Assembly (NCBI GenBank): GCA_037975125.1 | Contig: CM075851.1 | Span: 73,573,487 to 73,637,486 of the forward strand | Length of the DNA: 64,000 bases | From: Latrodectus hesperus | Lineage: Eukaryota; Arthropoda; Arachnida; Araneae; Theridiidae | Direction: 5' to 3' | Shown here: positions 1-25,200 of the stretch, piece by piece | Layout of the letters: each line of letters begins with the position of its first letter | Numbering within the stretch: position 1 is the stretch's first letter | The notes under the pieces: model-generated | Seen by the model: the letters and a program-made list of their open reading frames with translations, nothing else | What the model was told of the DNA's origin: nothing | Database searches by the model: none | Program-made: the position numbers and the translations under genes

Positions 1-2164
<2,164 letters not shown>

Positions 2165-3389
2165 ACCAAAAGTATATAAGTGTATACATTTTATAATACA
2201 ATGAATTCAGTACAACCAAGAACGATTTAATGGTAAGCATGATTCTTTGTCAATGAATTACGGATGTTTCAACAGAACACACACATTGTTTAATCATACA
2301 AATATGTAATTCGCCTGTTTTTTTTTTCTGTTTAAAACTTTTAACTCAAAGTACTCATAATGAACTTCTATTTATAAAAGGAAACCTAATATTCAATGCA
2401 TAGAAAAATCATTTAAATTTCAATATTATAAAAAAACTATCTTAATTATTTCAGTATTGACTCGATGTTTAGTTTATAACAATTTTAAGTTAGAGAAAAG
2501 AAATAAATGGGTCTCATCTTAGAAAAATTAAAGTAATTTACTTTCTATTACTTTTTAAATTTTAAAAATTGTTTATGTTATAAAATAAAGCCTTTTGGAG
2601 AAATTCTCTATAATATTAAATTACCTAAAATTAAACTGCAAGCAATGTTTCTTTTCTTCTCCCAGAATAACTACAGATGTATGGGACCAATATAAATCCT
2701 TTAATAATTTCATTTAAATCCAATGTGAAGAAAGTAGTTTCTAAGAAAATAAAGGAAAATTTATTGAAATAAATAATATTAATGATAAAAACTTTTTCAT
2801 CCATAGGCGTACGGAAGTACCCCCAAATTTTTGGGTGATTAAAGTGAGGAAATGTTTGATTTGAAATAGGAAATGAAAAAAATGATATTGACATTTCAGC
2901 CACATTAACTATTTTTATCCTGGCTTATTATATTTTTCTTGGTCAGAACAAGAATATGCACTTGTCTGATGACTGCATTGAAAACAGAAATTTTCAATAT
3001 TAGGAGGCACATCAAAGTGCACGACGTAACCAAGCTACTAGTGTGGAGTAATACGAATTTGTTATTGACACTTATTGGTTGGAATCGATCTCTTTTCCTC
3101 ACAGGTAAGAAAAATTGGTGCCGAGTATGAATTTATTTGAAATATCCATTCATGTTAAAAAATGTTTTTTCTTATGCTTCATCAACCATGAGTTCTAAGA
3201 GCCTTCGTTTGACAGGGGGAAACTTTTTTTCAAAAACTCTTAATATAGTTAAAAGTGTTAATAGGAAATGAAAAAAATGATATTGACATTTCAGATGTGA
3301 CTTTTGAGGGAATCCGCCTGTTCATTCAAGATTGGACGAATAATAATGAATTTAAAATTGAGCCAAGATTCTCAAAAAAGTTCAATAAT

Positions 3390-7359
<3,970 letters not shown>

Positions 7360-7433
<74 letters not shown>
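7360..7433. repeat. (TA)n array at the 5' end of Helitron copy 1
   Basis: A pure TA array leading directly into AAATTTCGTG, the subterminal sequence of the Helitron. In the other two copies this place holds only a short TATATA stretch, so the array looks like an expansion of the element's own 5' end. Confidence 0.93.
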
Positions 7434-7437
<4 letters not shown>

Positions 7438-8477
7438 TTCGTGTTACGATGTATGTTCCCGATAAACTCCGAAACTACTGAACAAATTTTGATAAAATTT
7501 TGTAACCATTTATAATATGGTCCAACTTAAAAGATAGAATAGTTTTTATTTTTTAATTATTGATCTCAATATTTATTATACGACATTAGTGTTTATCTAT
7601 TGGTTAGTTCTGTAAGTTCCTAATAGATGGCGGTTTAGCATCTAAGTTGCACAAGTATTCGGCAGATGGCGACGTATTTATTTTTCTAGATTATACCATC
7701 TTAGAGAAAACTAACGTCCGCGCGCAAGCGCGTGGTTAAATATAGAATTTACATGCATTTTCATGATGTATAATCATACTGTAACAATTTTTTGTGAATC
7801 ATTTTCATAATTATACTTTGTATTGTGTTATCATTGTGAAATGTTCAGTTAGAATATTTTTAATATTATAAATAGTAAAGTAAAAATTTTTTTATTACTG
7901 TTTTTCTCTACTAATTTTCATAACACCTCGAAAAAATGTAAGTATTTCTTGATAGCCTTTTATTTATTTTTATTTTTATTTTATAATTTGATAATTATTA
8001 ATTTATTCAGCAATACATTTTGATCTAATTTATTTATTCAAATAATAAATTCTTTTAATATTTTTTACTTCAGTATAATGCCGCGGAAAAATTTTTAGGG
8101 TTAATAATTTAAAATTGAAAAAAATAATAGTTCGATGTCAATGTTATCTACCTCATTTATAACAATTTATTTTTAGATAATTTTAATTTATATAGTATAT
8201 TTTATAAGTAAGTCACTGATTACAAACTATTATTTAATATAATATGAATAAAATGTAAATTCAGAAAGTATATGTTGATTTGCGCTTAATTTCAAAATTT
8301 CGATACTTTACCTATTATTTTTAAATTTTGGTGAAACGTTTTATTTTTAATCTCATATGAATGAACCTATCTTAAATTTTTTTAGACATTAATTTGATTT
8401 TACCAAGGAATTAGTAAAAAAATGATTCAATGTATTATAATTACTCAGCCACAGCAAAGCGTGGCTGGGTCAGCAAT
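7434..8477 (+). mobile_element. Non-autonomous Helitron, copy 1 (head of tandem pair)
   Basis: This copy shares nearly its whole length with the copies at 8478-10081 and 51694-52639. It starts with the subterminal sequence AAATTTCGTGTTACGATGTA and ends with the 3' hairpin CAGCCAC / GTGGCTG followed by GGTCAGCAA. The usual CTAG end has decayed to CAA. It holds no helicase fragment. Instead it has a short stretch with an acceptor-like TTACTTCAG and ATGCCGCGGAAAAAT, probably the first codons of the lost Rep/helicase gene. A GC palindrome (GCGCGCAAGCGCG) lies at about 7719. Helitrons move by rolling-circle replication without target duplication. Confidence 0.85.
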
Positions 8478-10081
8478 TCTATATACATATAAATTTCGTG
8501 TCACGATGTATATTCGCGATAAACTCCGAAACTACTGAACCTATTTTGATAAAATTTTGTAACCATTTATAATATGGTACAACTTAAAAGATAGAACAGT
8601 TTTTATCTCTTAATTATTGCTCTCAATATTTATTATACGATATTAGTGATTATTTATCAGTTTGTTCTGTAATTTCCAAATAGTTGGCGATTTAGCATCT
8701 AAGTTGCACAGGTACTTGGCAGATGGCGACGTGTTTATTTTTCTAGATTATACTATCTCCCAGAGAAAATTAACGTGCGAGCGCAAGCGCATGGTTGAAT
8801 ACAGAATTTACATATATTTTTTTATGATGTATAATCATACTGTAACAATTTTTCGTGAATAATTTTTATAATTATATTTTGTATTGTGTTATTATTGTGC
8901 AGTGTTCAATTTGAATATTTTTAATATTATAAATAGTAAGATAAAATTTTATTTATTACTGATTTTCTCTACTAATTTTCATACCAACTCGAAAACATGT
9001 AAGTATTTCTTGATAGCCTTTTATTTTTTTTATTTTTATTTTATAATTTGATAATTGGCTCTGTAATCGTGCTATTTTGGCAGCAGGAAACGTTGATGTG
9101 AACGAAATTAACTTCCATATACAACAGATGTTGCCCGGTGATTTGATGTCTTTTAAATCAATCGACACAGTTATTGATGAAAACGAAGCCGTAAACTTTC
9201 CAACTGGATTTTTGAATTCTCTGGATATGCCAGGAATGCCACCACACAATCTTCAATTGAAAATTGGTTCACCAATTATTCTTCTACGTAATTTAAACCC
9301 ACCTCAATTATGTAACGGTACACGTTTAGTCATAAAAAATGACAGAATATATTCTCGAAGCAACAATTTTGACGGAAAATTTAAAGGAGATATCGTTCTG
9401 TTTCCACGTATTCCACTGATAGCGTCAGAATCTCCAATACCGTTTAAAAATGCTGCAATTTCCGATTTGTTTAGCTTTTGCGAAATGACCATGAATAAAT
9501 CTCAAGGCCAAACAATGTCTATTTGCGGTTTGGATTTGAAAAACATGTTTCTCACATGGACAGCTACATGTTGCCTGCTCACGTGTAGGAAAACCATCAA
9601 ATCTCTTCGTGTTAGCGAAAGACAGGTTAACCAGGAATGTTGTACACAAAGTAGTACTTAGATAACTTTTAGTTTTAATAATTTAAAATTTAAAAATTAA
9701 TAGTTCGATATCAATGTTATCTACCCCATTTATAACAATTTATTTTTAGATGTTTTTAATTTATATAGTATATTTTGTAAGTAAGTCACTGATTACAAAC
9801 TATAATTTGATATAAGATTAATAAAACGTAATTTCAGAAAGTATATGTTGGGTTGTGCTTATCTAATTAATTTCAAAATAATGTCAAATTAATTTCAAAA
9901 TTTCGATACTTTACCTATTACTTTTAAATTTTTGCGAAACGTTTTATTTTTAATCTCATATGAATGAACCTATTTTAATTTTTTTAGAAAATATTAATTT
10001 GATTGTACCCAAGTATTAGAAAAAATTGATTCTGTGTATTTTAAAAATTCAGCCACTGCAACGCGTGGCTGGGTCAGCTTG
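8478..10081 (+). mobile_element. Helitron, copy 2, with helicase remnant (tail of tandem pair)
   Basis: It starts TCTATATACATATAAATTTC directly after copy 1 and ends with the hairpin CAGCCAC / GTGGCTG, then GGTCAGCTTG followed by T. CTTG differs by one base from the CTAG end of copy 3. At 1604 bp it is far shorter than an autonomous Helitron. Unlike the two other copies it keeps the last 200 codons of a Pif1-like helicase in the middle. The outer parts align with copy 1 up to about 9054 and again from about 9665. Confidence 0.9.
9056..9664 (+). pseudogene. C-terminal part of a Helitron Pif1-like helicase
   Basis: The frame reads WLCNRAILAAGNVDVNEIN from 9056, then LPGDLMSFKSIDTV, the NSLDMPGMPPHNLQLKIGSP block, ILLRNLNPPQLCNGTRL, and MNKSQGQTM near 9493. 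This is the order seen at the C-terminus of Helitron-encoded Pif1-family helicases; KSQG(Q)T is a late helicase motif. Near 9541 a lost base shifts the frame: the conserved end (FSHGQLHVACSRVGKPSNLF and onward) continues in the next frame to a stop at about 9664. The N-terminal Rep nuclease, the Walker A motif and the rest are absent because of a deletion, so this is a relic. An ATG at 9077 is internal and not a true start. Confidence 0.9.
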
Positions 10082-15383
<5,302 letters not shown>

Positions 15384-16275
15384 CACTGCTGGCCACCGTA
15401 AATGCAACTCCCTGAAATAAACATGCAAATAACATGAAATTTACTTAGCGGACGTAAGACATGCATTAGCGAAGGAACTATTACTTCATCTACCCATGAC
15501 GCAGAACCACAGACGTCTCCGCCGCCAATGGTGTGAAGAAAAAAGGATGTGGACGGCAGAATGGAATGAAATACTGACGAGTCACGCTTCTGTCTATAAC
15601 ACCACGATGGTCGCATTCGAGTCTGGAGATACCGTGGAGAGAAGATGCTTATGCACCGCCGCACTGGTTCTGCACCGGATATTATGGTATGAGGCGGTAT
15701 TGGATACCACTGTCGCACTCCTCTAGTACGCATTGACGGTACTTTAAGCAACCAGCACTTTATCTCTTAGGTGTTAGAGCCAGTTGTCCTTCCTAGCCTT
15801 CAAAGCTTGCCCACAGTCATATTTCAACAGGATAATGCGCGCCCACACATGGCACGCATGTCCAAGGGCTCTTCGTTGATCACCAGATTGAATTGCCTCC
15901 CATGCCGGCTCGCTCTCCAAATCTTTCACCAATAGAAAACATGTAGTCCTTGGTTGCTCAACAATTAACCCAAATTACATCCCCAGTTGCCACACCAGAT
16001 CAACCTTATCAACGTGTGGAAGCTGCCTGGTCTGCTGCACCCCAAGAACACTTTCAAATTCTCTTTGAATCAATGCCGAGGTGTGTGGCAGCGGTAATCT
16101 CCAACAATTTGCTACTGATTTTGGCAGGAACCACACTTTCCAGAAGTATATAAATTTATGTTTAGATGAGGTATTAGACTCCACCTACTTCTCTACATTT
16201 GTTGAGATGTATGACCGAGTGTACCTTAAAACTGAGATATATTGAAATTAATAAATCATATAGTTCCACCTCTTC
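15384..16275 (+). mobile_element. Decayed Tc1-like element (left TIR kept)
   Basis: After TA at 15382-15383 the left end begins CACTGCTGGCCACCGTAAAT. Transposase pieces follow in changing frames on the + strand: RRQWCEEKRMWTAEWNEIL at about 15514-15590, then FQQDNARPHMARM (second catalytic Asp) near 15827-15865, then a SPN(L)SPIENM-type block near 15920-15945 (third acidic residue), and VAQQLTQITSPVATPDQ...VEAAWSAAPQEHF at 15950-16070 ending with ESMPRCVAAVI. These match the DD34E Tc1 (Tcb-like) transposases common in spiders. Several frameshifts and stops are present. No matching right TIR is seen near 16200-16300, so the right end is lost or mutated; the limit is approximate. Confidence 0.85.
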
Positions 16276-19200
16276 TCACTGAATTTAAAATAGATTATCC
16301 AAATAGAGAGAGTGATCTGTAAAATTAAACTTTTCTAAAGAGAATTTCTGGTAACCGATTCTTAAGACTTTTTAACGATGCTATGTTTCCGCTTTTTGTA
16401 TGCTCATCTGACAAGGTGGTTGCTTAGAGGTTTTCCGGGTTTTCTATCTTATGATATCTGTGAAAAATTCTCCTAGAAGAAAATTCTGAGGGGGTGATAA
16501 AATTCTTTGAGGCAGCTTTCAATTGTAAGTATATTCACCATGAGCTGTTTAGGTGGTGAGAGAAGAGCTAGCTTTAAACTATAGTAGTTGGACTGCACTT
16601 TTCAGAGAGAAAGATCCCGAATTCGATTCTAGTCATAGTCACTGTTGAGCCAGGAAAGATGAAGAGATAAAGCATAATTTCTTCCGGTATTCATATCTAT
16701 TGGAGTGGAGGCTTGAGAATATTTTGAGTTTTCTTACTTGTACACGCGCGATCATTATCTGTGAAAAGTCCATCTTGAAGTCAAAGCATTTTCGATGTTA
16801 AAAAAACCTTACAATAGCATTCAATTTTTAATCGATCTACTAAGTAATGTTCAATTATGCGAATCATTATTATGCACAGTTTATTAAATTGTTTTTAATT
16901 TTTCATATTCAAAAACATTTGTGTCATAATGTCATAACTAAAATTAAAGATATATAAAAATTAAAGCATAAGCACTTGTGACTGCAACTCAACAATTTTT
17001 TAAGTAATATTTTAAAATAAAATTTTAAAAATCTGCCCTCCATTCTCTTTTTTTAGTCAATATTATACATCTAATTATTTTTTAAAGTTATTTGAAAGTT
17101 ACCAAAGGATTAATGAATAAAATAAATATATGCGAATTACAGACTCAGAAAATAAATTATCTTCAAATTTCCTGCATTTATATATGATATAAGTCAGATA
17201 TTTGCTATTTAATAACAACAGCTTCAATAATTTTTGCCCATTTGTCCATATGCACTTAAAAAAATTTGTAAAAAAATATTTCCATTTTAAAATGTTATTC
17301 ACAAACTAAATTTGAAAATACAATTCACTGAATCTCTTTACATATAAATATCTCTTGACGTGTTACAATCTGTTGACAATATTCTTTCAGAAGAGATGAA
17401 TAATATGATTTCAAGTATTATATATATAGCAAACTCTTATCTCAGTTGTTTCACTATGACCCTAAATCAAGAGCAAATGCTCTTTCTGATGATCTTGTTT
17501 GCCTTATCAGATATGCGGTCATTGTAACCTTCACTAACCGATTGTGATTTTATCTGCGTCTGAAATGTTTTTTTAAATGTGGCATATTAAGGGTTAGAAT
17601 CATTAAATCGTACTTAACATTTCGAGGCATCATTGTCTTGTTACCTCTTTTGGTTTCGTATATACTTTCTCCTTCCATTATAAAGGCTTTGCTGATTCGT
17701 TCGATCGCAGTTCTTGAACTCTCATGCTAAATATGAAATGTACTTAAATATATATTCCGCTAATGTTTATCTTTTTGTCCAAATAAAGGGTGATTCTATT
17801 TATTCGTCTGAGTTTGCTTTTTTCTTACTATTTAGCATTTTGAACTATCTTATTTCTGTAAGAGTCAGATTAAAACATAAATGAAAGTAAAATTGAGGAT
17901 CTCTTTTAAAATATCTTTTTTGAATCCATACAAGCTGATTTCAGAAACTGAAGAACTGGGAAACAAAATGAGAAAACGATTTAATTAAATCTATCGATGT
18001 ATCAAAATTGAAATGGACAATACATAATAAATTATTTGCTCATATTCTTAAATATTTGTTTCTTAGCCAATATTCCGATTTTCATTTGTTCGTTTAAATT
18101 TGTTTTCTAAATGTCATTGTTTAATATCGTATCATTTTGATTGAGAATTTAAAGGATGACTTCAGAGTTAAGCATTTGTGCAAAGTTTTCAGTGTCATTC
18201 ATTGATTAATTTATGAACAACGTCATTTAGTTGTTATTTAGTTGTTTATGAACAACAATTTATGAACAACGTCATTGAATAATAACGCAGAAGCCGTCAC
18301 GAGGGCTTGGCGCTTAACTTTCTTACACATGGCTGCATTTAATCAACAATAAAATCATAAATTTACACATTGTTGAATACCAGAGTTTAGAATAAAATTC
18401 TGATGTCACTAGTCAATTATTTTCCATAAAAATTGAAGAGCATAGTACATAAGAAAACCGAATCTATTTTTTAATATCTTACACCCACACACATATATAT
18501 ACGCTATGTCTGTGAGTATAAGACAGACAAATACCACACATTAATAAATATCTATACAATGTTGAACAAGAATCAGATAAATCTTAAATAAATAATATTT
18601 TCTTTTTAACTATAAATAAAAGTCAATTATGTTTAAAATATACTTTATTTATTTGAAAAAAAAATATTATGGGTGCTTACAGAATTATTCTATTTTATAA
18701 GCAAATAAAACAATTCTACTAAAAATGAAACATCTTTGTGATTTTTAATTACTTTAAAATAATATTATCAAAAAAATTAACTGAATTTGATGAAGTATGG
18801 TTGGTAATTGTCTTCATAACTGAGAAAAAGAATGATATATGTGATATTAATATACATAAGTGATGTTTATTCTTAAAAAATAATATCCATTTATTAAAAA
18901 GAATAAAAAACAATTTATTAATAATTTGTGTAAATATTTATTAATAAATTATAAACGTGATCTTACAAAAATTTTTGTTAACTTTCTTTTGCTCAGAAAT
19001 CTATAATTTTTCATTATTCGCGCACAAATGAATTTTTGTAGCCTAGTAATTGTTTTCCTAATTTTAACCATTTGTACAAAATAGATTTAGAATAATTAAT
19101 CATTTGACGAATTGCTTCTTTTTACGCATCATAATGATGACGGTTTCATTATGATTCGCAAAAAAGATAGCTAAGCTTATCCGTTCTAATATATCTGTGA

Positions 19201-22200
19201 AATGTTTATGAAAGTACGTTCTCATTTTTCAAAATATGTGACTATGCAAAAGTAATCATGTAGTTACGATATTTGTTGCGATATTTAATTTTCATTAGAA
19301 ATGCTTGATTACCATTTAGTTCAGTTTCTTCAAAATAGTTTGATTTTTGAAATACTAACTTCAGGCTTGTATAATACACGAAACATTTTTTGTTTAAATC
19401 TGAATACAGATATCTACCGATAACTAAAATATTAATGTTTCAGCTCTTTATAAGAAATTTTGGACACATGAATAAAAAATCGATTTTTTTTTATATTCAG
19501 AACTGCCATCGTTGTAAAGTTTTAAAAAAATCAGAAAATGAATGATTGCTGCAAATTAACATTCTATGAAATTTGTATACTATATAATTAGCTCTTCTAA
19601 GAGTTCATCATAAACTTTTAATTATATATATTACCTTATTCTTCTTTTCTGTTCATAAATCAGTCGTATCTGTCAAGTTGAATCATGTCCTATCATTCAT
19701 AGTTTTCTACATTCAAAAACGTCCCTCAGTGAAGTTTTACGAAAGAGCATTTATTGTACACTGGTTAACATTTATTCTATAAATTAAACTATATGTTAAC
19801 TAAACAACAATATATGATTATAATGTGTTTCTAAATCTATCTCTAAATATTGTCTTATTTTTTCATTATTACTCTTAAGCAAAGAATAATCTGAATCTCA
19901 GAATCTTTTTTAAGATTTAGAATCCGTTGAGATTAAACCCATTTTTACTATACTTATTATTATTTGTAATAGATAACACGCTCCATAACATAAGATGCAT
20001 GTTTTATAATTATTGTTACTACTATACTTATTTATAATTATTTATATCATTACAATACATGTTTTATAATCCAAATAAAAAGTTTTTCTTTTTCAAAAAA
20101 TATAATCAATCTCGTAATTTGTTTCAGTTCCTTAAAATTTTCGTTAATATGTAAGTTTAATAATTAAAAATTAGAGAAATGGTTAAAAATACCGTTATCT
20201 TTGGAAGATTTGTAGATTTATGTAATTTATATCTAATATATAAAATAATGAGATATTAATCTTGAGACATTCCTTTAACAAAATTAGTTAACTTGGCTAA
20301 CCTTGTCATTTAAGACAAAACTTCAAACTCAATCTCGATTGTAAATGTATAAATCGTGAAAATAATGGTGATATTTTTTTTAAATTTTTCTATTCTTGGT
20401 AATTTGGCTTTTATAATATCTTTTTAGATAATAGCAAGGATATTTTTTAGATATTTGTTTTATTGTTTTTTCCAGGCTAGCTAGTTCATGATATTATCTT
20501 TCTCATTTGGACAAATAAGATTTTTGTTAGCTACATACTAAAAAGATTAAAAATTTATTTATTTAATTAATAAAATTAGCAAAAAAACCATTACTTATAA
20601 TTTTTAATATGAAAATACGGCACATAATATTGAGTTATATTTTGAAGTCGACTGTAATTGGAAAGAAAAGTTTTATAAAAACTGTTTGAGGGTAATTACT
20701 TAATTTACTCATTTTAAAGTTATAACAATATCTTTAAAAAATCAGATATTTCTGATATATAAGAATGAAGTAAAATATACTATAAAGTAAAAAAAAATAT
20801 TGCCAGAAATTAACAAGAAATTAATAGATTAATGAGTGAAATGATAAATAACTTATAAGTATGTCAAATCATAAGACTAATTGAAAATTCATGAAAATTT
20901 TGGCAATTTTTGTTAACAATTTGTAAAGAATACATTTTTAACCAAAAGCAATAAATGTTTAAAAAATGTTACCCTCTTGAAAGTAGCTTCCACTGTTAAA
21001 AGAGAAAATGAATTATGACAGTTTATAATATCCACGACAGCAACTAATAGCAGTTTTAAATACTGAGGGGTTAATTTGATTTTAGCAGTTGTCTATCACT
21101 TCTAAGTATATTACAGCAGAACGGTCTTTTTGAATGTATTATATTACGAACTTTATATTTGTAATAACATCAATTTTATATTAGTACGCATAACTTTATA
21201 TCGCATGAACGTTATATTCATATAACCAAACTATCAAAAACATATCCATCCATCTTGAATCAACGAGCTACTACCACCTAAGGAACAAACTTAACCATTT
21301 CTTTTATAGCACAATTGCTTTCTTAAGAAAACTGTAAGTGATGCTTACCTTGCCTTATCTGGGATGACCACATGTAATAGAAATAATTTCATATGATGCC
21401 CTCTTTTTCATTCAGATACCAAACGATATTTTCCACGACCATCCTTTGAATGCTTTGCTATTTCAAGAAAACAAATATGAGTTAAAGATTTAAGTATACA
21501 AACACATCTTACCTTCTGGGGTTTACAGATGTACTCTTTTATTTTAATTTACAACAAAAACAATTTTAATAAAAAAAGTTTTAAACTTAATCAAAATACT
21601 TATAGAACAAACATCATAAAATGCATAAAAATTAAATTCCGTCCTTTTATTAGTAACACAGCTGATAAATATGAAAAAATATGCCACATATAGTCTAAAG
21701 GCAATATTTTAAGTGTTAATGGATTAAAAAATAAAATTTTTTTTGGTATATAATTTTTTGGTATACATTTTTTGGTAAATATTTATTTTAGTTCTCAATA
21801 GATTTAGCTTGGTAAATTTTAGCTATTGTGTGAAGCTGTGATAGTAAAAATATCAATCTCAGTGATTTCACAATAGAATGAGCTTCTCACAGCTCAATAA
21901 ATTTAATTCTCTAGCATCTTTGTTATTCCGAAAAGTCGTAATTACTTCATTCAGGAGATATTCTTACATTTATTTCGTATTTCCGGTGGAAAAGAATGAA
22001 ACAGACAAGTTCTTCCAGTGTCACTTCTCACATTCGTAACGAATGATAAAATCTGAATATTTAATATCAAATAAATATTCAAATTTTATCTTTTGCTATC
22101 AATCAAAGATAAATCAAAAGAAGCAAAGAAGCTTATTAATTCGGTGGCTATTATTTTTTCCTTTCTTTGAATAAATTCCTGCGATTTTTATCTGAAAAAA

Positions 22201-25200
22201 ATAAAAGACAGGAAAATTCTAATGTGTAGTAAATCTGAGACAATTACTTTCGCAAGTTGACACAAAGCTGTTGAATTACAAATGCATGAATGTTAATTTC
22301 AAAAATTGATGTTTTCCTACCTTTTATCATGTCAAATGCTTCTTATCATTACATGATATATAGAAAATTGAGGTAAAATTATTCAAAACAAATATTAACA
22401 TCGTATCAACTTAAGATTTCTTTGTATTAATATTTTAAATGAAATGAAATCATCTTAAATTAAACAGATTACTAATTTTCTAAAAACACATTATCACATT
22501 GTTTTATTTTTATTTTATTTTTTTTTTTTGTAAATAGAAAGTTATTATGAAATTAAACAAAATATCTTCCTTGTGGTATTAAATACACAAAACTATCACG
22601 CAATATAGTTTTGCATAATAGTTTTGTCGATGTAATTAAAACAATTTTATGTTCGCTATAAAAAAATTTATATTTTCTTCTAGGTTTATCGACAATAGTG
22701 AAAAAGAAATTTTTGATATTTAATTAAGGTATCCATATATGAAAATTAACAAAATTAATATTTGTATATTTGTATAATCGAATATTTTGCCACTTTAATT
22801 TTACACAATCTCCAAAAATATTCCTTTTACAAATTCTCATAAATATTACTCATGCACCAAATAATTTAATAAACTTTTGATATTTCATATCATTTTTTAA
22901 TAACCATACATAGTAATAGTTCACTTAAATTGGAAAAATTACCTATTTTGACGTTAGCAAACATTTTTATTCCTTGAATTAAATATTTTTGAATTACTTT
23001 AGAAAGAAAATTTTATAAATTCTTCCAATAACTTGATTCTGAGTCTTTGATGTTATTAGAAAATAAGTTACCCTCTATGCATATTTTAATATGTCGTTAA
23101 GTACACTTCGTAAGTTGCACTTCTTTTCATTTAAACCACGAGATATATCTCAGAACGATACACTAATTTTCAGTTATAACCATTAATTCTCAGTCTTACG
23201 AATGAAACAAAATTATGAAATCACATCTCTTTTTCTTTTAAGAAAGACATTCTTGTCTCAGTGTGAGTTTGGGATAGATCGATCTGATGATTGCGCTTCA
23301 AAGATTTACAATAAATTTTCTATCGTAATTATTGAGGCTGTTTTCCCATTTTAACTTTAGATTTTTTTCTTATGTAGTCTAGAATTTTTTCATTTTACAC
23401 AAATTCATATTTAAACTATCTACATAAATAATTTTGAATCTAATAATTTTAATACCTAAGAAACATTTTATTATAAAAATTCTGTACTTATTAACGTAAT
23501 AAAATAATGTTACATCAATTTTTAATGTAGAAAAAAAATTCTAATTTCAATATTATTTTGATCATATGCATTAATTGAACAATTTCTAAAAATAAAAACA
23601 CTAAACATCCATTTCTTTCCAAAGAGGTTTGGAGATAAATATAGAAATTTTACTGATACATTTAATATTTTGATAGATTTATTTTTATTTATTTATTACA
23701 TTTTTTTATCTGAGTTAGGACCATATTACTCTTACTAGTCCCATCTCTAGGTGTTTCTGTATAAATTAGATATTATTATTACACTTATTAAAATAATTTA
23801 ATTACTTAATTTATTTTAATACAGTTTTTTGTAATCTTAATAATTTAATATTATCTTAGTAATATAATTATATTTAATAAATTATTCATATAACAATCTG
23901 TGTCAACTTTTATATTTTGGTTGTTTTAATATTTCCCTGTCATTATAATGAATTAAATACTTTATTTTAACCAGTATTGGTAAAAATTCACTGAAGACTT
24001 GCTCTTTTGATCTTTTGATGTGTGACAAACATATTTACATGAATATTATTGCAGTAAACTTCAACATTTCAATTATAAATTTTATAAACAAAGATAAAGA
24101 ACTTTTCTTAAGAAAACTGTATTTTATATTTGTTAACTAATAAAAATATCAAATTTATCCAGAACCATTCTTATATTTTCACTCTATAAATGAAATTACA
24201 TTCAATAAAATAAGATTAAATTTTTTGTGGTATTAATGATATCGATTGTACTTTTAGATTAAAGAATTATATTTTGGTTTTGCAATCTATTTAATTCAAG
24301 TTATAAATGTGGTAGATAATTAAATTCATTTAAATAACTTACATTGTTATTTCACTGCACCAATCGTGTGTAACTGATATTAATCAAACGATAAAACAGA
24401 AAAAACGAAGAAATATACATTAGAATGACAGAATTAGAATAATACTTCAGAAACTTAAAAGGACGGAGTTCGAGTTAAATTAATCAATTTAACTTTTAAT
24501 AAGTTATGATGGTGAAAATGAATTCATTTCCTGATATTCCTGATATTTTTATTTAAACACTAAATGGTGTAGTTATCTTAATTGTTATTGCTTATAAGAA
24601 AAAGAAAAAGGAGGATATATAATTGGATATAACAAGTATATTGCAATTTATTAATGGGACTTCTAAAGTGTTTTGAGTAGATCGGTTAAATTTAAGAAAA
24701 AATAGCGGATAAAAAAGGGCAATTATGCTTTAATTCGGTTTTTAGCTGAAATGTTTAAATTGCTTAACGTGAGCTTAGGTTTTAATTGTAAACTATCTAC
24801 CTAATCAATGTTAGTTTTTAAATATTATTAAGTCGTATTTCATCGCAATATTTATGATGCGATCGATTTATATATACAGTAAAATCAACGAGACTTCCGC
24901 ATTAGTGGAAAGAAAAAAATGGCTTACCAGGAAATTGACTTCACGATCGAGAAAAATATCATTTCGTTTCATTGATGGGGAGGAATGATTTTTTATAAAT
25001 GCTGAAAGTTACTTGGATCTGTTCAATAAACCAATTTTCAAACCATCTACAGGTTAGAGATTATTTTCATTTATCTATGCTCTTAATTCAGCGATGTATA
25101 AATTTAACAGGTGTTCAAATATTTTTGCAAATGATGATGTATCATTGTCAAAATTGTGAGTTACGTATGTCCACATAATCATATAAAGGAAACTATGGTT

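Noticed and set aside
9077..9661. Host Pif1 helicase gene
   Set aside because: It lies between Helitron termini, lacks the N-terminal helicase motifs and is frameshifted, so it is a transposon relic.
24880..25060. TACAGTAAAATCAACGAGAC, resembling a pogo/Tigger-type inverted repeat
   Set aside because: No second terminus and no transposase fragment were found nearby.
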